From the NCBI RefSeq assembly GCF_001908205.1, contig NZ_LGHL01000030.1, positions 1 to 59,822 of the forward strand: 59,822 nucleotides of DNA, given 5' to 3'. Below are positions 9,000 through 18,478 of the stretch, piece by piece. The stretch comes from Bradyrhizobium sp. NAS80.1. GTDB taxonomy: Bacteria; Pseudomonadota; Alphaproteobacteria; Rhizobiales; Xanthobacteraceae. Under the pieces are notes generated by a model. That model was not told the DNA's origin, did no database searches, and worked only from the letters and a program-made list of their open reading frames with translations. Within the stretch, counting starts at the first letter, position 1; each line of letters opens with the position of its first letter. Position numbers and translations under genes: made by a program.

Positions 9000-10187
9000 C
9001 TAGACGATGCCGCTTTGCCGAAGCACCCCAATCGCAGCCGCATCGTAGCCGAGTTCGGCCAGGACACGATCGGTATGCTCGCCGAGCGTCGGCGGGCGGC
9101 TCGCGATTTCGCCCGGCGTTTCCGACAACCGGACGGCGGCGCGGGCGACCGGGGCTTGTTTCGGCAAGCCGGGATAATCGACGTCCTGCATGAATCCGGC
9201 GGCACGGATGTGCGGGTGATCCAGCGCCTGTTGCGGGCTTAGCACGGGCCCGGTCGGAATCATCGCCTTGCCTAGCGTATCGACGGCCTCCTGCGTGGTG
9301 CGCTCGGCGCACCAGCGCGCCATCCGCTCGCTGATGACAGGGCCGTTGTTGCCGCGGCTGATGTCGTCGGCAAAACGCGGATCATTCAGCCACTGCTGCT
9401 CCTCACCCATGAGCTTGGCCCAGCGCTTGAACAACGGGTGACCCGTGACCTGGCACAGCACCCAGCCGTCCTTGGTGCGGTAGATGTCGGCAGGCGCTGC
9501 GGTCTGGCCGAGATTGCCGGTCGGAACGCGATTGACGTTGATCACGGCCTGCTCGATCAGCGTTGCGTTGGTGAAAGACAGTGCGGTTGCAAGCAACGCG
9601 CCCTCGACGATCTGCCCGCGCCCGGATTTACCGCGCTCGATCAGCGCGGCGAGCGTCCCGAACGCGCAGTGCAGCGCGGTTCCGAAATCGACCCAGTTCA
9701 CGGCGGCCCGGTAAGGCGGATCGCCGGCGCCGGTCATATACACCGAGCCCGACATGACCTGCCCGACACCGTCGAAACCGACGCGGTCGGACCATGGCCC
9801 CGGCCCGCCGAACGCAGTTGCCGTCGTCAGGATGATGTCGGGCTTGATCGCCTTCAGTGATTCATAATCGAGCTTCATCGCGCGCAGGGTCTGCGGCGGC
9901 AGATTGGCGACGACCACGTCCGCGGTCGCAATCAAACGGCGCATCACCTCCTGCCCCTCCGGCTTCATCGGATCGAGCGTGATGCACTTCTTGTTTCGGT
10001 TGATCTGTAGAAACAGCGCGCCTTCGCCGCCTTCACCGACCGGCGCCACGAACCGATCCTCGCTGCCGTCGCGCTTCTCCACGCGAATGACCTCGGCGCC
10101 GAATTCGGCCAGCAATGTCGCGCAATACGGCCCCGCGATATAGCGACCGAAATCGAGGACACGTACGCCCTCCAGAACTCCTCCCAT
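9000..10187 (-). CDS. CaiB/BaiF-type (class III) CoA-transferase
   Basis: 395-aa enzyme that would move CoA between carboxylic acids. The fold signatures are VLEGVRVLDFGRYIAGPYCATLLAEFGAEVIRVE at the N-terminus and the conserved Asp in NWVDFGTALHCAFG (about residue 167), which corresponds to the catalytic Asp169 of formyl-CoA transferase. The start is the ATG at 10187, just after a TTG and preceded by AAGGGA. It is monocistronic by spacing (235 bases to the next minus-strand gene) and divergent from a VOC protein. Donor and acceptor acids cannot be told from sequence. Confidence 0.9.
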   Translation of the reverse strand: MGGVLEGVRVLDFGRYIAGPYCATLLAEFGAEVIRVEKRDGSEDRFVAPVGEGGEGALFLQINRNKKCITLDPMKPEGQEVMRRLIATADVVVANLPPQTLRAMKLDYESLKAIKPDIILTTATAFGGPGPWSDRVGFDGVGQVMSGSVYMTGAGDPPYRAAVNWVDFGTALHCAFGTLAALIERGKSGRGQIVEGALLATALSFTNATLIEQAVINVNRVPTGNLGQTAAPADIYRTKDGWVLCQVTGHPLFKRWAKLMGEEQQWLNDPRFADDISRGNNGPVISERMARWCAERTTQEAVDTLGKAMIPTGPVLSPQQALDHPHIRAAGFMQDVDYPGLPKQAPVARAAVRLSETPGEIASRPPTLGEHTDRVLAELGYDAAAIGVLRQSGIV

Positions 10188-10364
10188 CAATCCCTTCCCT
10201 TGCCTTTTTTGCCTTGTGTTTTCGTCAGATTACAGGGACTGGCCGCCACGGCAAGGCGGCAGCGGAGATCATGCCCGGTTTACAGATTTGATCGTCTGGC
10301 AGTTTCGGCCGGCGGAAATTCTGCTCTAGTATGACCCGTCTGCCCCATAGCCAGAGCACACACC

Positions 10365-11252
10365 ATGCCGCAGCAATTCGATCGATCTGCTGAAGATCTC
10401 GGGAATGCGATCCATTTCGAGCACGTCAACATCCAGATCCCGGATCAGCGCCTGGCGACGTTATTCTACGTTGCGGGACTTGGGCTGACCCGCGATCCCT
10501 ATCTGATGGTGTCCGACACCAACATGTGGATCAACGCCGGACGGAGCCAGTTTCATTTGCCGAGCGGCAAGCCGCAGGTGCTGCGCGGTCATGTCGGGCT
10601 GGTCATCGAGGGCCGCAACGCCCTGCTGCAGCGGCTCGCATCGGTCGCCAAAAAGCTCGAGGGCACGGCGTTCACGTTCACCGAGCACAATGATCATGTC
10701 GAGGCGACCTGCCCGTGGGGCAACCGGCTGCGCTGCTATGAACCCGACGCGGCGCGCTTCGGGCGCATCGCGCTCGGAATCCCCTATGTCGAGTTTGACG
10801 TACCGGCCGGATCCGCGCAGAGCATTTGCGCCTTCTATCCCGAGATCATGGGCATGCCCGCCGAACTCTGGAACGGCGACGGCCAGGTTGCGGCGGTGAA
10901 GACCGGCCGCAACCAGCACCTGCTGTTTCGCGAGACCGATCGGCCGCAGCCGCACTATGACGGACACCACGTGCAGATGTACATCACCGATTTCTCCGGT
11001 CCCTACCGCAAGCTCCTGGCGCGCGACCTGATCTCCCGCGAGGACAATCAATACCAGTACCGCTTCTGCGATATCGTCGATCCCGACAGCGGCAGGCATC
11101 TGTTCACGGTCGAGCACGAGGTGCGCAGCGCCACTCATCCGATGTTCATGCGCCCGATGGTCAATCGCAATCCGGCGCTAACCAACCGCAACTACGCATT
11201 CGGCCACGATCAATCGCACTGGGCGATGGGGCCGGACCAATACGAGGGATAG
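10365..11252 (+). CDS. VOC (glyoxalase/extradiol dioxygenase-like) superfamily protein
   Basis: 295-aa protein with two VOC modules, roughly residues 17-125 (HFEHVNIQIPDQRLATLFYVAGLGL) and 138-250 (YVEFDVPAGSAQSICAFYPEIMGMP). His18 and the HHVQMYI segment are candidate metal ligands. The C-terminal extension ends NRNYAFGHDQSHW. The reaction is unknown; the superfamily includes ring-cleaving dioxygenases, lyases and binding proteins. It is divergent from the CoA-transferase across a 177-base gap that should hold both promoters, and convergent with a coiled-coil protein. Confidence 0.75.
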   Translation: MPQQFDRSAEDLGNAIHFEHVNIQIPDQRLATLFYVAGLGLTRDPYLMVSDTNMWINAGRSQFHLPSGKPQVLRGHVGLVIEGRNALLQRLASVAKKLEGTAFTFTEHNDHVEATCPWGNRLRCYEPDAARFGRIALGIPYVEFDVPAGSAQSICAFYPEIMGMPAELWNGDGQVAAVKTGRNQHLLFRETDRPQPHYDGHHVQMYITDFSGPYRKLLARDLISREDNQYQYRFCDIVDPDSGRHLFTVEHEVRSATHPMFMRPMVNRNPALTNRNYAFGHDQSHWAMGPDQYEG

Positions 11253-11294
11253 GGAATCGGAAGGACTGGGCTTGGCCAGAAAGACGCGGCACCG

Positions 11295-11930
11295 CTATTG
11301 TTCGCGGGCCTGGCGCAAGACAGCCGTCAGCTTTTCCTTTTGCCTGAACCAGCGCGCCTCTTCAGCTTGCGCCCGCTCCTCGACCGCGGCCCGCTCGGCC
11401 TCGAGTGCGGCGGCCCTGGCCTCGTGCTCCCGTTCCGCATTTTCAAACGCGGCTTGCGCCTTCGCGATCAGCTTTTGTCGCTGCTCTCGCTTCCGCGCGA
11501 GGGCGGCCTCTTCCTGCCGGATTTGCGCCTCGCGCCGGGCCTGCTCCCTCTCGGAGCTCGCCGCGGCTTTTCGGGTGGCCTCCTTGTCGCGGCTCGTGGC
11601 AGACGCCCGATGCTCGGGCTCGGGCTTCTGCTTGGGCTTCGCTTGTCCTGCCTTTGGCCGGTGCCCGATCTTATCGGTGGCCATCTCTGACGGAAGACCG
11701 GAATGCTCGGCAAAGCGGCCGTTCGAGCCGGCCGGGCGCTTCAGGACCACCCCCGGCTTCGCCAACGTCGCTGCGACCACCTCGGGATCGTCGGTCTCCT
11801 CGGCGATCCCCTGGTGAAACAGATTGCTTCCGGCGCCCCATGCCTCGAGCGCCGCCTTCATCGATGGCGCGGCGATCGCGAGATCATAGAAGCCCAGCGA
11901 GGTCCGGAATGTCTTCAGCTTTCGCGGCAT
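11295..11930 (-). CDS. Coiled-coil protein annotated in relatives as TolA-like cell-envelope protein
   Basis: About 211 aa from the ATG at 11930 (MPRKLKTFRTSLGFYDLA), chosen over an ATG 36 bases upstream because the conserved block starts here. Residues 1-70 form a small globular part containing IAAPSMKAALEAWGAGSNLF. Residues about 105-205 are very rich in Ala, Glu, Arg and Lys with heptad-like spacing (EREQARREAQIRQEEAALARKR), a long coiled coil. There is no signal peptide or membrane segment, so it is cytoplasmic despite the TolA label. No function is established; it converges on the VOC gene. Confidence 0.7.
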   Translation of the reverse strand: MPRKLKTFRTSLGFYDLAIAAPSMKAALEAWGAGSNLFHQGIAEETDDPEVVAATLAKPGVVLKRPAGSNGRFAEHSGLPSEMATDKIGHRPKAGQAKPKQKPEPEHRASATSRDKEATRKAAASSEREQARREAQIRQEEAALARKREQRQKLIAKAQAAFENAEREHEARAAALEAERAAVEERAQAEEARWFRQKEKLTAVLRQAREQ

Positions 11931-11996
11931 CCCGCCTGCATAGCAGCGGCCACCCTCGTCCGCCATCCCGCTTTAGCGGCCACGAGGACAGTTCAC

Positions 11997-12257
11997 TTAT
12001 CGGCTTGTTGGATGAAGCAAGCTAAATGGCGCTTCGGGGGTGCAGCATTCGCAAGACATGCAAACGGCCGCCTCCGTCTGGCATCGGCCACTGGCGCAGC
12101 AGTCGACCAGCAGGTCCCAGATCCGCTGTGCCTCGCGTCTCTCGCGGGCTTCCGGCATCTCTTCCGCACTTGCCTGACCATATCCCGCAATCGTGCGCGT
12201 CTCACGAGGAACGATCCACTGCTCCGAGATCGGGTCGTACCATTTTCCGATGTTCAT
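11997..12257 (-). CDS. Small Cys-rich hypothetical protein
   Basis: 86 aa from the ATG at 12257 (MNIGKWYDPISEQWIVPRET). The N-terminal half is charged and probably structured; the C-terminal half carries seven Cys in CCASGRC and CMSCECC, a pattern suited to binding a metal ion. The ORF extends 31 codons further upstream, but that part is Arg-rich and does not look conserved. I do not recognise a named family. It lies on the same strand as the Mfd-like gene but 250 bases downstream of it. Confidence 0.55.
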   Translation of the reverse strand: MNIGKWYDPISEQWIVPRETRTIAGYGQASAEEMPEARERREAQRIWDLLVDCCASGRCQTEAAVCMSCECCTPEAPFSLLHPTSR

Positions 12258-12509
12258 CTCAGTCACGTCGGTCGGCTCACAGGTTTCACTTAAAGATCGA
12301 GCGAGGCGCTCCCTGCGGCCTTCATCCGAGCATACTCGGCGGCGCGTCACTCAATTTACCAATCAGCAGCGCGCGCGATCGTTCCTGCCTGCTGCGTCAA
12401 CCCTCCTGATCTGTGCACGGGCATGGAACAGCCGCGCTCCTGCGGCGTTCCAGTGCCATCATTGTGAAGAGGAGGCGTCTTTTTTGGGTATGAGCAGACC
12501 GAATGATTT

Positions 12510-15500
12510 TCACTCGTCCAGCAGATCCAGGAACTCCTCGACCCGATCGAACGGGTCCACGTCGCCACAGCCGGCATGGACGACGCGATCGCCAGCGCGC
12601 TGCAGCGATCGCCCCCTGGATTTCCGCAGCCGCCCGGGAAGGAATGTCGCGGCGACGGCCCCCGGCCCGACATCGAGCCTGACGATTCCGCGCTGCTTGC
12701 AATCGATCCTCAGTCTGGCAGCAGCAAAGAAATCGCGCGCCTCCCGTGGCAGCCTGCCAAAACGACGCGACGTCTCCTCCTCCAGGTCTTCCAGATCGTC
12801 TTCGTTCCGACACCTGGCGGCGCGGCCATAGATCTCGAGCCGAACCGCTTCCGATTGCACGTAACTTTCAGGCAACATGTCGGCTACAGGCAGATTCAGA
12901 TCAGGCACCCACAGGACGGCGCCTGCGTCATTGGTCGTCTCGGAGGCCAGCTTCAGGAGATGGCTGTAGAGCACTGGTCCGAAGACCTGCACGTGCCCGG
13001 ACTGGCGCTCCGCGAACAGGTCGCCGGCGCCTCTGAGGTCCAGGTCACGCTCGCTGATGGCAAAGCCGGCGCCAGGCTTGCTGAACTCCTCGAGAACGGC
13101 CAAGCGCTTCTCGGATTGCTCCGAAGCCGACTCCGTCAGCAGAGATGCAAAGGCGCGCGTACCGCCGCGTCCCACCCGCCCTCTCAGCTGATGGAGCTGC
13201 GCAAGACCGAACTTTTCGGGCCAGCACACGACGATGGTGTTCGCGCGCGGGATATCAAGACCGCTCTCCACGATATTGGTCGCCAGAAGCACATCTGCAT
13301 CGCCGTCGACGAAACTCATCATCCGGTCGTCGATCTCGTCGACAGGCAATCTGCCATGAAGACAGACGATGCGAAGATCGGGAGCTACCGCCTGCACGCG
13401 CGCTAGCATCGGCTCCAGATCCTGGATCCGCGGACAGATCAGGAAGCTTTGTCCATGCCGTCTCTTCTCGCGGAGCAGTGCCGCGGCAATGGCAGCATCT
13501 GAAAGCGGGGCGATCCTGGTTACGATCGGAAGCCGGTGCACGGGCGGAGTTGCGATGACGCTGAGGTCCCTGAAGCCCGCGAGACCCGCAGCGAGGGTGC
13601 GCGGTATCGGCGTTGCGCTCATCCAAAGGGTATGCGCGCCTTTGGCCAGCCCTGAAAGCTTCGCCTTCTCTGCCGCGCCGAAATGCTGTTCTTCATCGAT
13701 GATGACGAGGCCAAGGTCGGCGAACTTCACGTCCTTTGCAGCGAGAGCCTGCGTGCCGACCACGACTTTCGTTCGCCCGCTGCGCAGCCCCTCTTTCGTC
13801 TCCCTCGCCTCCGGGCCCGAGGTGGCTCGCGACAGGCTTCCCACTTCGATACCGAGGGGCCCAAACCGCTTGCGGAAGGTTTCGACATGCTGTCGCGCCA
13901 GCACCGTTGTCGGTGCCGCGATCGCCACCTGCTTCCCCGACAGCGCCACAGCGGCCGCCGCGCGCAGCGCCACCTCGGTCTTACCAAATCCGACGTCGCC
14001 GCATACGACCCTGTCCATGGGGTGACCTGCGGCGAGGTCATCAAGCACGTCCTGGATGGCCTTCGCCTGGTCCACCGTCGTGAAATACGGAAACCGCGCG
14101 ACGAACCTCTCGTAGGCTGCTCCAGGCGCGACCAGTTTCGGCGCCCGCCGGCGGTGCCGCTGGCTGATGTGTTTGGCCAGCGCCTTGGCGGCAACCTGGA
14201 TTTCCGCTTCCGCCTCGGTCCGCCGCGCCCACCACGTGCTTCCGTCCGCCTTGTCCCGCGCCAGCTTGCCGGGCTCCGCCGCATAGGGCCAGATCAGAGC
14301 AAGATCGGCCGGCGGTACGAGAACGGCGTTGTCTCCCGCGAACGCAAGCCTGACCATCTCGCGCCGCGATCCCTTCCCCATATCGAAGGTCTGCAAGCCG
14401 TCGAGCACGGCGAGCCCTCGCTGCAAATGAACCACCGCCGCGCCGCGCTCCGGTACGTCCGGATGATCGAAAGCAGCCGTCCACGCCCTCGCCATCGGCT
14501 GCGGATGATGGGCCCTGCTGCCGAGCACGTCGGACGCCGTCACGACGACGAGAGGCTTGCGGCCGGATCCGACGAAGCCGCCATCAAAGTCGGCCAGGAG
14601 CGCCGTTTCGCGATCCCGTCCCTTTGTCGCGTCGCTCCAATCGGCACAGCGCTCCGCCTTCACGCCGCTCATCCGCTCCATCGCGCGGAGGTCATCCTCG
14701 ACCGCCGCGGTGAACAGCAGCCGCGACCCGGCGCGTTGCATATCGGCAATGAATGCGCGGAGTATCTTTCTTGGCGAAGCCGCCTTCGAGAAATCCGGCG
14801 TCAGGGTGAAAGCCGATTTTTGAGGCAGAACGCTGATGCGCTTCTTCAGCCGCTTCCAGTCCGCCCGCCCCAAATACTCGCGCTCCACATCCCTACGGCC
14901 GGCCGCCTCCTCGATCGTGCCCAGCCAGCTGTCGGCGTGGGCCAACACGCCGGCATCCACGATCCACCGCGCGCGACCGCAATAATCCGGCAGCGTCGCC
15001 CGCTGTCCACGCTTGCCGCCCAGCGCGACCCGTTCCGACATGGGGTCGATGACGAGTTCCTTCGTCTCGAAGACGACCTCGTGCTCGACCGGATCGACGG
15101 CGACGATTCTGCGCAAGGCACCGCCCGAATGCTCAATTCTGAAAGGGCAAAGCGCACCGGCGGGAAACACTTCGAACGTCTTCCCGTGGAACAGGACGCC
15201 ACCCGGATATTCCGCCTCTTCGTCGAGATCGTAGCCGAGGGCCTCCAGACGGCTCTCCAGTTCCTGCTCGGAATAGGCCGCGCCCACCTTCAGGCTGAGG
15301 CTGGTCCGTGACCAGCTCGCCGGCAGCGGCAGCCGCTCCATGATGGCTTCCGCGGTCGACACCAGGAAGATGGGCTCCTTCGCCTTAGCGAGCCGCCGCA
15401 ACACCGAGCTCCGTCGGCCGGCGATCTCCCGGGAAGGCTCGAGGCCGTCGAATGGCAGCGTATTCAGCCGCGGAAACACCAGCACGTCGACCGAGGGATC

Positions 15501-15728
15501 GAGCGCGTGGATCACCCCGCCCAGGCGCTCTGCCCTGTTCTCCTCGCCGCACAGGAAGACGAGGCCGTCGCGGCCCGCCTTCCTCCACTGTTCGAGCAGG
15601 TGGAGAGCCAGCATGCCGAGAGGCGAGGAGGAAGATATCGCGGAACGCGATGAACTCTTGCTTTTTGAGCTCTTGCTCTTTGTCTTTTTCGCGCTCGTCG
15701 CGGCGCGGGTTTTCCTGGCGGGCCCCAA
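12510..15728 (-). CDS. Mfd-like DNA translocase/helicase (diverged transcription-repair coupling factor)
   Basis: 1072 aa. The first 36 residues are a Lys/Ser-rich tail. Residues about 37-330 are the UvrB-like N-terminal part (LPFDGLEPSREIAGRRSSVL). A degenerate RNA-polymerase-interaction domain follows at about 430-485 (AVVHLQRGLAVLDGLQT, where canonical Mfd has HxxHGxGxxxGxxT-type residues). The motor carries GDVGFGKT (567-574), DEEQ (678-681), SATPIPRT (704-711) and QLRGRVGRG (847-855). The C-terminal TRCF domain begins near 950 (LPESYVQSEAVRLEIY). The length is somewhat below the usual 1150-1180. The altered RNAP-binding region suggests a paralogue that translocates on DNA for another purpose. 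The start is TTG at 15728; Met39 is an alternative. Confidence 0.85.
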   Translation of the reverse strand: MGPARKTRAATSAKKTKSKSSKSKSSSRSAISSSSPLGMLALHLLEQWRKAGRDGLVFLCGEENRAERLGGVIHALDPSVDVLVFPRLNTLPFDGLEPSREIAGRRSSVLRRLAKAKEPIFLVSTAEAIMERLPLPASWSRTSLSLKVGAAYSEQELESRLEALGYDLDEEAEYPGGVLFHGKTFEVFPAGALCPFRIEHSGGALRRIVAVDPVEHEVVFETKELVIDPMSERVALGGKRGQRATLPDYCGRARWIVDAGVLAHADSWLGTIEEAAGRRDVEREYLGRADWKRLKKRISVLPQKSAFTLTPDFSKAASPRKILRAFIADMQRAGSRLLFTAAVEDDLRAMERMSGVKAERCADWSDATKGRDRETALLADFDGGFVGSGRKPLVVVTASDVLGSRAHHPQPMARAWTAAFDHPDVPERGAAVVHLQRGLAVLDGLQTFDMGKGSRREMVRLAFAGDNAVLVPPADLALIWPYAAEPGKLARDKADGSTWWARRTEAEAEIQVAAKALAKHISQRHRRRAPKLVAPGAAYERFVARFPYFTTVDQAKAIQDVLDDLAAGHPMDRVVCGDVGFGKTEVALRAAAAVALSGKQVAIAAPTTVLARQHVETFRKRFGPLGIEVGSLSRATSGPEARETKEGLRSGRTKVVVGTQALAAKDVKFADLGLVIIDEEQHFGAAEKAKLSGLAKGAHTLWMSATPIPRTLAAGLAGFRDLSVIATPPVHRLPIVTRIAPLSDAAIAAALLREKRRHGQSFLICPRIQDLEPMLARVQAVAPDLRIVCLHGRLPVDEIDDRMMSFVDGDADVLLATNIVESGLDIPRANTIVVCWPEKFGLAQLHQLRGRVGRGGTRAFASLLTESASEQSEKRLAVLEEFSKPGAGFAISERDLDLRGAGDLFAERQSGHVQVFGPVLYSHLLKLASETTNDAGAVLWVPDLNLPVADMLPESYVQSEAVRLEIYGRAARCRNEDDLEDLEEETSRRFGRLPREARDFFAAARLRIDCKQRGIVRLDVGPGAVAATFLPGRLRKSRGRSLQRAGDRVVHAGCGDVDPFDRVEEFLDLLDE

Positions 15729-16005
15729 TTTATATCCATCAATGTTTCATAGGCAGAGTCGAGCGACGACGAGCCCTCCATAGAGCTCCGTCGGTAACGC
15801 GCGTCGGCGCCAAGCGCTCGACGACGTCATTACAATTTTGCAAATGCATTGAAAAGCAGTGACTTCAATACCATTTCTACACTAGGCAGGAGCGTTGAAA
15901 CCTGTCCCTCAACTTACGCCCGGCGGGCCGCGCTCAGGAAAGGCGAGCTGGGTCCTCTTGATTTCGCGATCCGGCCCTGCCTCACCGGCCTCAGAGGCAA
16001 CGAAG

Positions 16006-16221
16006 ATGGCTATCCGTACATACAATCACGAACGCTGGTCGGAGGACGACGACAAGCTTCTGCGCGCCATGTGCGAGAGTGGAAAGAGCCTCACCCTGAT
16101 GATCGTGAAGCTGAAGCGACCCATTGCGTCGATCAGATCGCGCGCGATCGAGCTGGGGATTCAGCTTCCGGGCACCCGCATCGGCCTGAGGCGCAAGCCA
16201 AGACACCCCGCCCGACACTAA
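16006..16221 (+). CDS. Small Myb/SANT-like putative DNA-binding protein
   Basis: 71 aa from the ATG at 16006 (MAIRTYNHERWSEDDDKLLRAMCESG). The pattern W-S-x-D/E-D-D-x-L-L followed by two more predicted helices (LTLMIVKLKRPIASIRSRAIELGI) resembles a SANT/Myb or GcrA-like helix-turn-helix, and the tail is basic (RIGLRRKPRHPARH). These features suggest a small DNA-binding regulator. It stands alone between the Mfd-like gene (divergent) and a convergent hypothetical gene. An ORF start 111 bases upstream adds a low-complexity sequence and is less likely. Confidence 0.55.
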   Translation: MAIRTYNHERWSEDDDKLLRAMCESGKSLTLMIVKLKRPIASIRSRAIELGIQLPGTRIGLRRKPRHPARH

Positions 16222-16228
16222 TCGAGGG

Positions 16229-16489
16229 TTATTGCAGGACCTTCGGCAGCACCACGACCACGTCGACATTTTGCCTGAGGATTTGCGTCGCGACCATGGC
16301 GAGGTGATGCGAGAACTGGTCCTCGATCTCGGATGCGCAGTCTTCATCCCTGGCAATAGCAAACAGCAGGTTGCCGTCGACTTCATCGAATCGAATACCG
16401 GCGAACAGGCGATCGAACGTCTCGGCGCCCGCGATGAACGCGATTCGCGCCTGGATTGCCTGGTCTTCGACGAGTGACAGCTTCATCAT
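16229..16489 (-). CDS. Hypothetical protein (DUF-type, short)
   Basis: 86 aa from the ATG at 16489 (MMKLSLVEDQAIQARIAFIAGAETFDRL). It is a compact alpha/beta-looking protein with an acidic middle (DEVDGNLLFAIARDEDCASEIEDQ) and a hydrophobic beta-strand end (VDVVVVLPKVLQ). No membrane segment, signal or known motif is visible and I do not recognise the family. The upstream ORF extension is Pro/His-rich and unlikely. There is no strong ribosome binding site. It lies downstream of phaC in the opposite orientation sense to the SANT-like gene, with only seven bases between the convergent stops. Confidence 0.45.
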   Translation of the reverse strand: MMKLSLVEDQAIQARIAFIAGAETFDRLFAGIRFDEVDGNLLFAIARDEDCASEIEDQFSHHLAMVATQILRQNVDVVVVLPKVLQ

Positions 16490-16621
16490 AGCCAATGAGA
16501 TATGGGCGGGCCGTTCCAATGCAAGAGCCGGACTATGCTGGCGCGGCGTGCCCGGCAAATTATATTGATGGTGTCTTCCCGCCTGACCGCCGTCCGCATT
16601 CAAGCGGGATTGGTCCAGACT

Positions 16622-18352
16622 TCAGTTGGATTTTTGCTTCACGTAACGGCCAGGCGCGCTTTCGATGGCCTGATACCTGTCGTTGCCGGGGCGTACTGGT
16701 GCCGCAACAGTGCCGCTGGAATATCGCTTCATCCAGGCATCCCAATCGGGCCACCAGCTTCCCGGCCTTTCTTCCGCCGCTTCCAGCCAGTCAATTGCGT
16801 CGCCGCTCAGATCGTCGTGGGTCCAATAGCTGCGCTTCTTGCGCGCCGGGGGATTGATCACCCCTGCAACATGGCCGCTCGCGGCCAGCACGAAGCGGGG
16901 ATCCGCCCCGATCAGTCCCTTCGAGAGGTACGCGCTCTGCCACGGCACGATGTGGTCCTCGCGCGAGGCCAGCAGATAGAGCGGCACCTTGGCCTTGGAG
17001 AGGTCGACGCTGACGCCACATTGCGTGGTCGCACCTGGCTCCCTCAGTTTGTTCTCAAGATAGGTATTGCGCGCATACCAGCAGTACATCGGTCCGGGCA
17101 GGCTGACGCTGTCGGAGTCCCAATAGAGCAGGTCGAACGCCTCCGGCGGCGCGCCCTTCATGTAGCTGTCGACGACGTAGCGCCAGATCAGATCGTTGGC
17201 TCGCAAGGTGCCAAACGTGAAGGCCAGTTCCTTGCCGGGAAGAATGCCGCCGTTTCCGATCGTCGCCTCGCGCAGCGCCACAGAAGGCTGATCGATCAAC
17301 AGTCCGATCTCACCCGTATCGGCGAAATCGACCATCGTGGTCAGCAGGGTCATGGTCGTGAGCTTGTCTTCGCCGCGCGCCGCGAGCACGCCTGCAGCAC
17401 AGCTCAGGATGGTGCCGCCGACACAGAAGCCCAGCGCGTGAATTTTGTCGACATTGGCGATGTCGCGCACGACATCGATGGCTTTCAAGGGCCCCAGCGT
17501 CAAGTAATCGTCCCAGGTCAGATACTGGGTCTCGGCTACCGCGCTGCGCCAGGAAATCAGGAAGACCTGGTGACCCTGGGCGACCGCATATTCGACAAAC
17601 GAGTTCCCCGCGCCGAGATCAAGCAAATAGTATTTGTTGATGCAGGGTGGGACAATCAATAGCGGGGTTTTCTCGACCTCGCCCGTCTCCGGCGTATATT
17701 GAATGAGCTGGATCAGCTCGTTCTCGAAGATCACCGTCCCGGGCGTGACCGCGAGGTTGCGGCCAACCTCGAATGCGGTCTCATCCACACGCGTGATTCG
17801 TCCTTTCTGGAGATCCTCGATCATGTTCTGCATTCCGGACGCGAGGCTCCCGGCCCGGGTGCGGATGGCGGTCCGGATGACATCCGGATTCGTGGCAGGA
17901 AAGTTCGACGGGCTCATCGCGTCGATGAATTGCCTGGCGTAGAAGCGAAGCTGAAGCCGAGATCTTTCATCGACCTGCGCCTGATCCACGAACTCCGCCA
18001 ATTGTCTTGAACTCGACAAATAGGACTTCCGGAGTAGGTCATAGTATGGTGAGTGGCTCCAGACGTCGTCGTTGAAGCGACGGTCGCCCCGCGCTGTTTT
18101 CGCCGCCCCATTCCCTCCCACGGCAGGCTTGTCGTTGAAGAAGCCGCGCCAGAACTCCAGCACGGGCGACCAGTAGTGGCCCTGAAGGTTGGCCATACTG
18201 AATGGCCATTTCTGCCCGCCCTGCTCAGGCTTACTCTCAATGCCCATGGCGGCGGCAAGCGCCTCGTCGAATTGTTTGGTTGCCTGCTCGCCAACCCGCA
18301 TCAGGCTTTCGAGATAGTCGGAGGAACCGCCTTGCGAGGACGAGTTATCCAT
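16622..18352 (-). CDS. phaC: Class I poly(3-hydroxyalkanoate) synthase PhaC
   Basis: 576 aa; polymerises (R)-3-hydroxyacyl-CoA into PHB at the granule surface. The lipase-like box GFCVGG holds the catalytic Cys310; Asp466 (SREDHIVPW) and His494 (ASGHVAGV) complete the triad. The PhaC N-terminal domain (FNDDVWSHSPYYDLLRKSYL) and the NKYYLLDL segment are typical of class I. The ATG at 18352 is preceded by GGGAGG at five bases, better than the GTG two codons earlier. A FixK/FNR-type box lies 127 bases upstream in the gap shared with the divergent CBS gene, implying low-oxygen induction. No phaA or phaB is adjacent. Confidence 0.95.
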   Translation of the reverse strand: MDNSSSQGGSSDYLESLMRVGEQATKQFDEALAAAMGIESKPEQGGQKWPFSMANLQGHYWSPVLEFWRGFFNDKPAVGGNGAAKTARGDRRFNDDVWSHSPYYDLLRKSYLSSSRQLAEFVDQAQVDERSRLQLRFYARQFIDAMSPSNFPATNPDVIRTAIRTRAGSLASGMQNMIEDLQKGRITRVDETAFEVGRNLAVTPGTVIFENELIQLIQYTPETGEVEKTPLLIVPPCINKYYLLDLGAGNSFVEYAVAQGHQVFLISWRSAVAETQYLTWDDYLTLGPLKAIDVVRDIANVDKIHALGFCVGGTILSCAAGVLAARGEDKLTTMTLLTTMVDFADTGEIGLLIDQPSVALREATIGNGGILPGKELAFTFGTLRANDLIWRYVVDSYMKGAPPEAFDLLYWDSDSVSLPGPMYCWYARNTYLENKLREPGATTQCGVSVDLSKAKVPLYLLASREDHIVPWQSAYLSKGLIGADPRFVLAASGHVAGVINPPARKKRSYWTHDDLSGDAIDWLEAAEERPGSWWPDWDAWMKRYSSGTVAAPVRPGNDRYQAIESAPGRYVKQKSN

Positions 18353-18478
18353 TTGCACCTCCCGGGAGCGACGTCGCGAGCCGCCTCATCTTACTTCCGG
18401 CCGCGCACGCGGCCAGCATGTTTTTCGTGGTCGAGCCTCGACTTTGTTGCAGCGCACGAAGCCTGGCCGCCCATCGAC

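Noticed and set aside
13683..15311. 542-codon open frame on the plus strand opposite the Mfd-like gene
   Set aside because: Composition is Arg/Gln/His-rich with no domain; it is a GC-driven antisense frame of a clearly coding minus strand.
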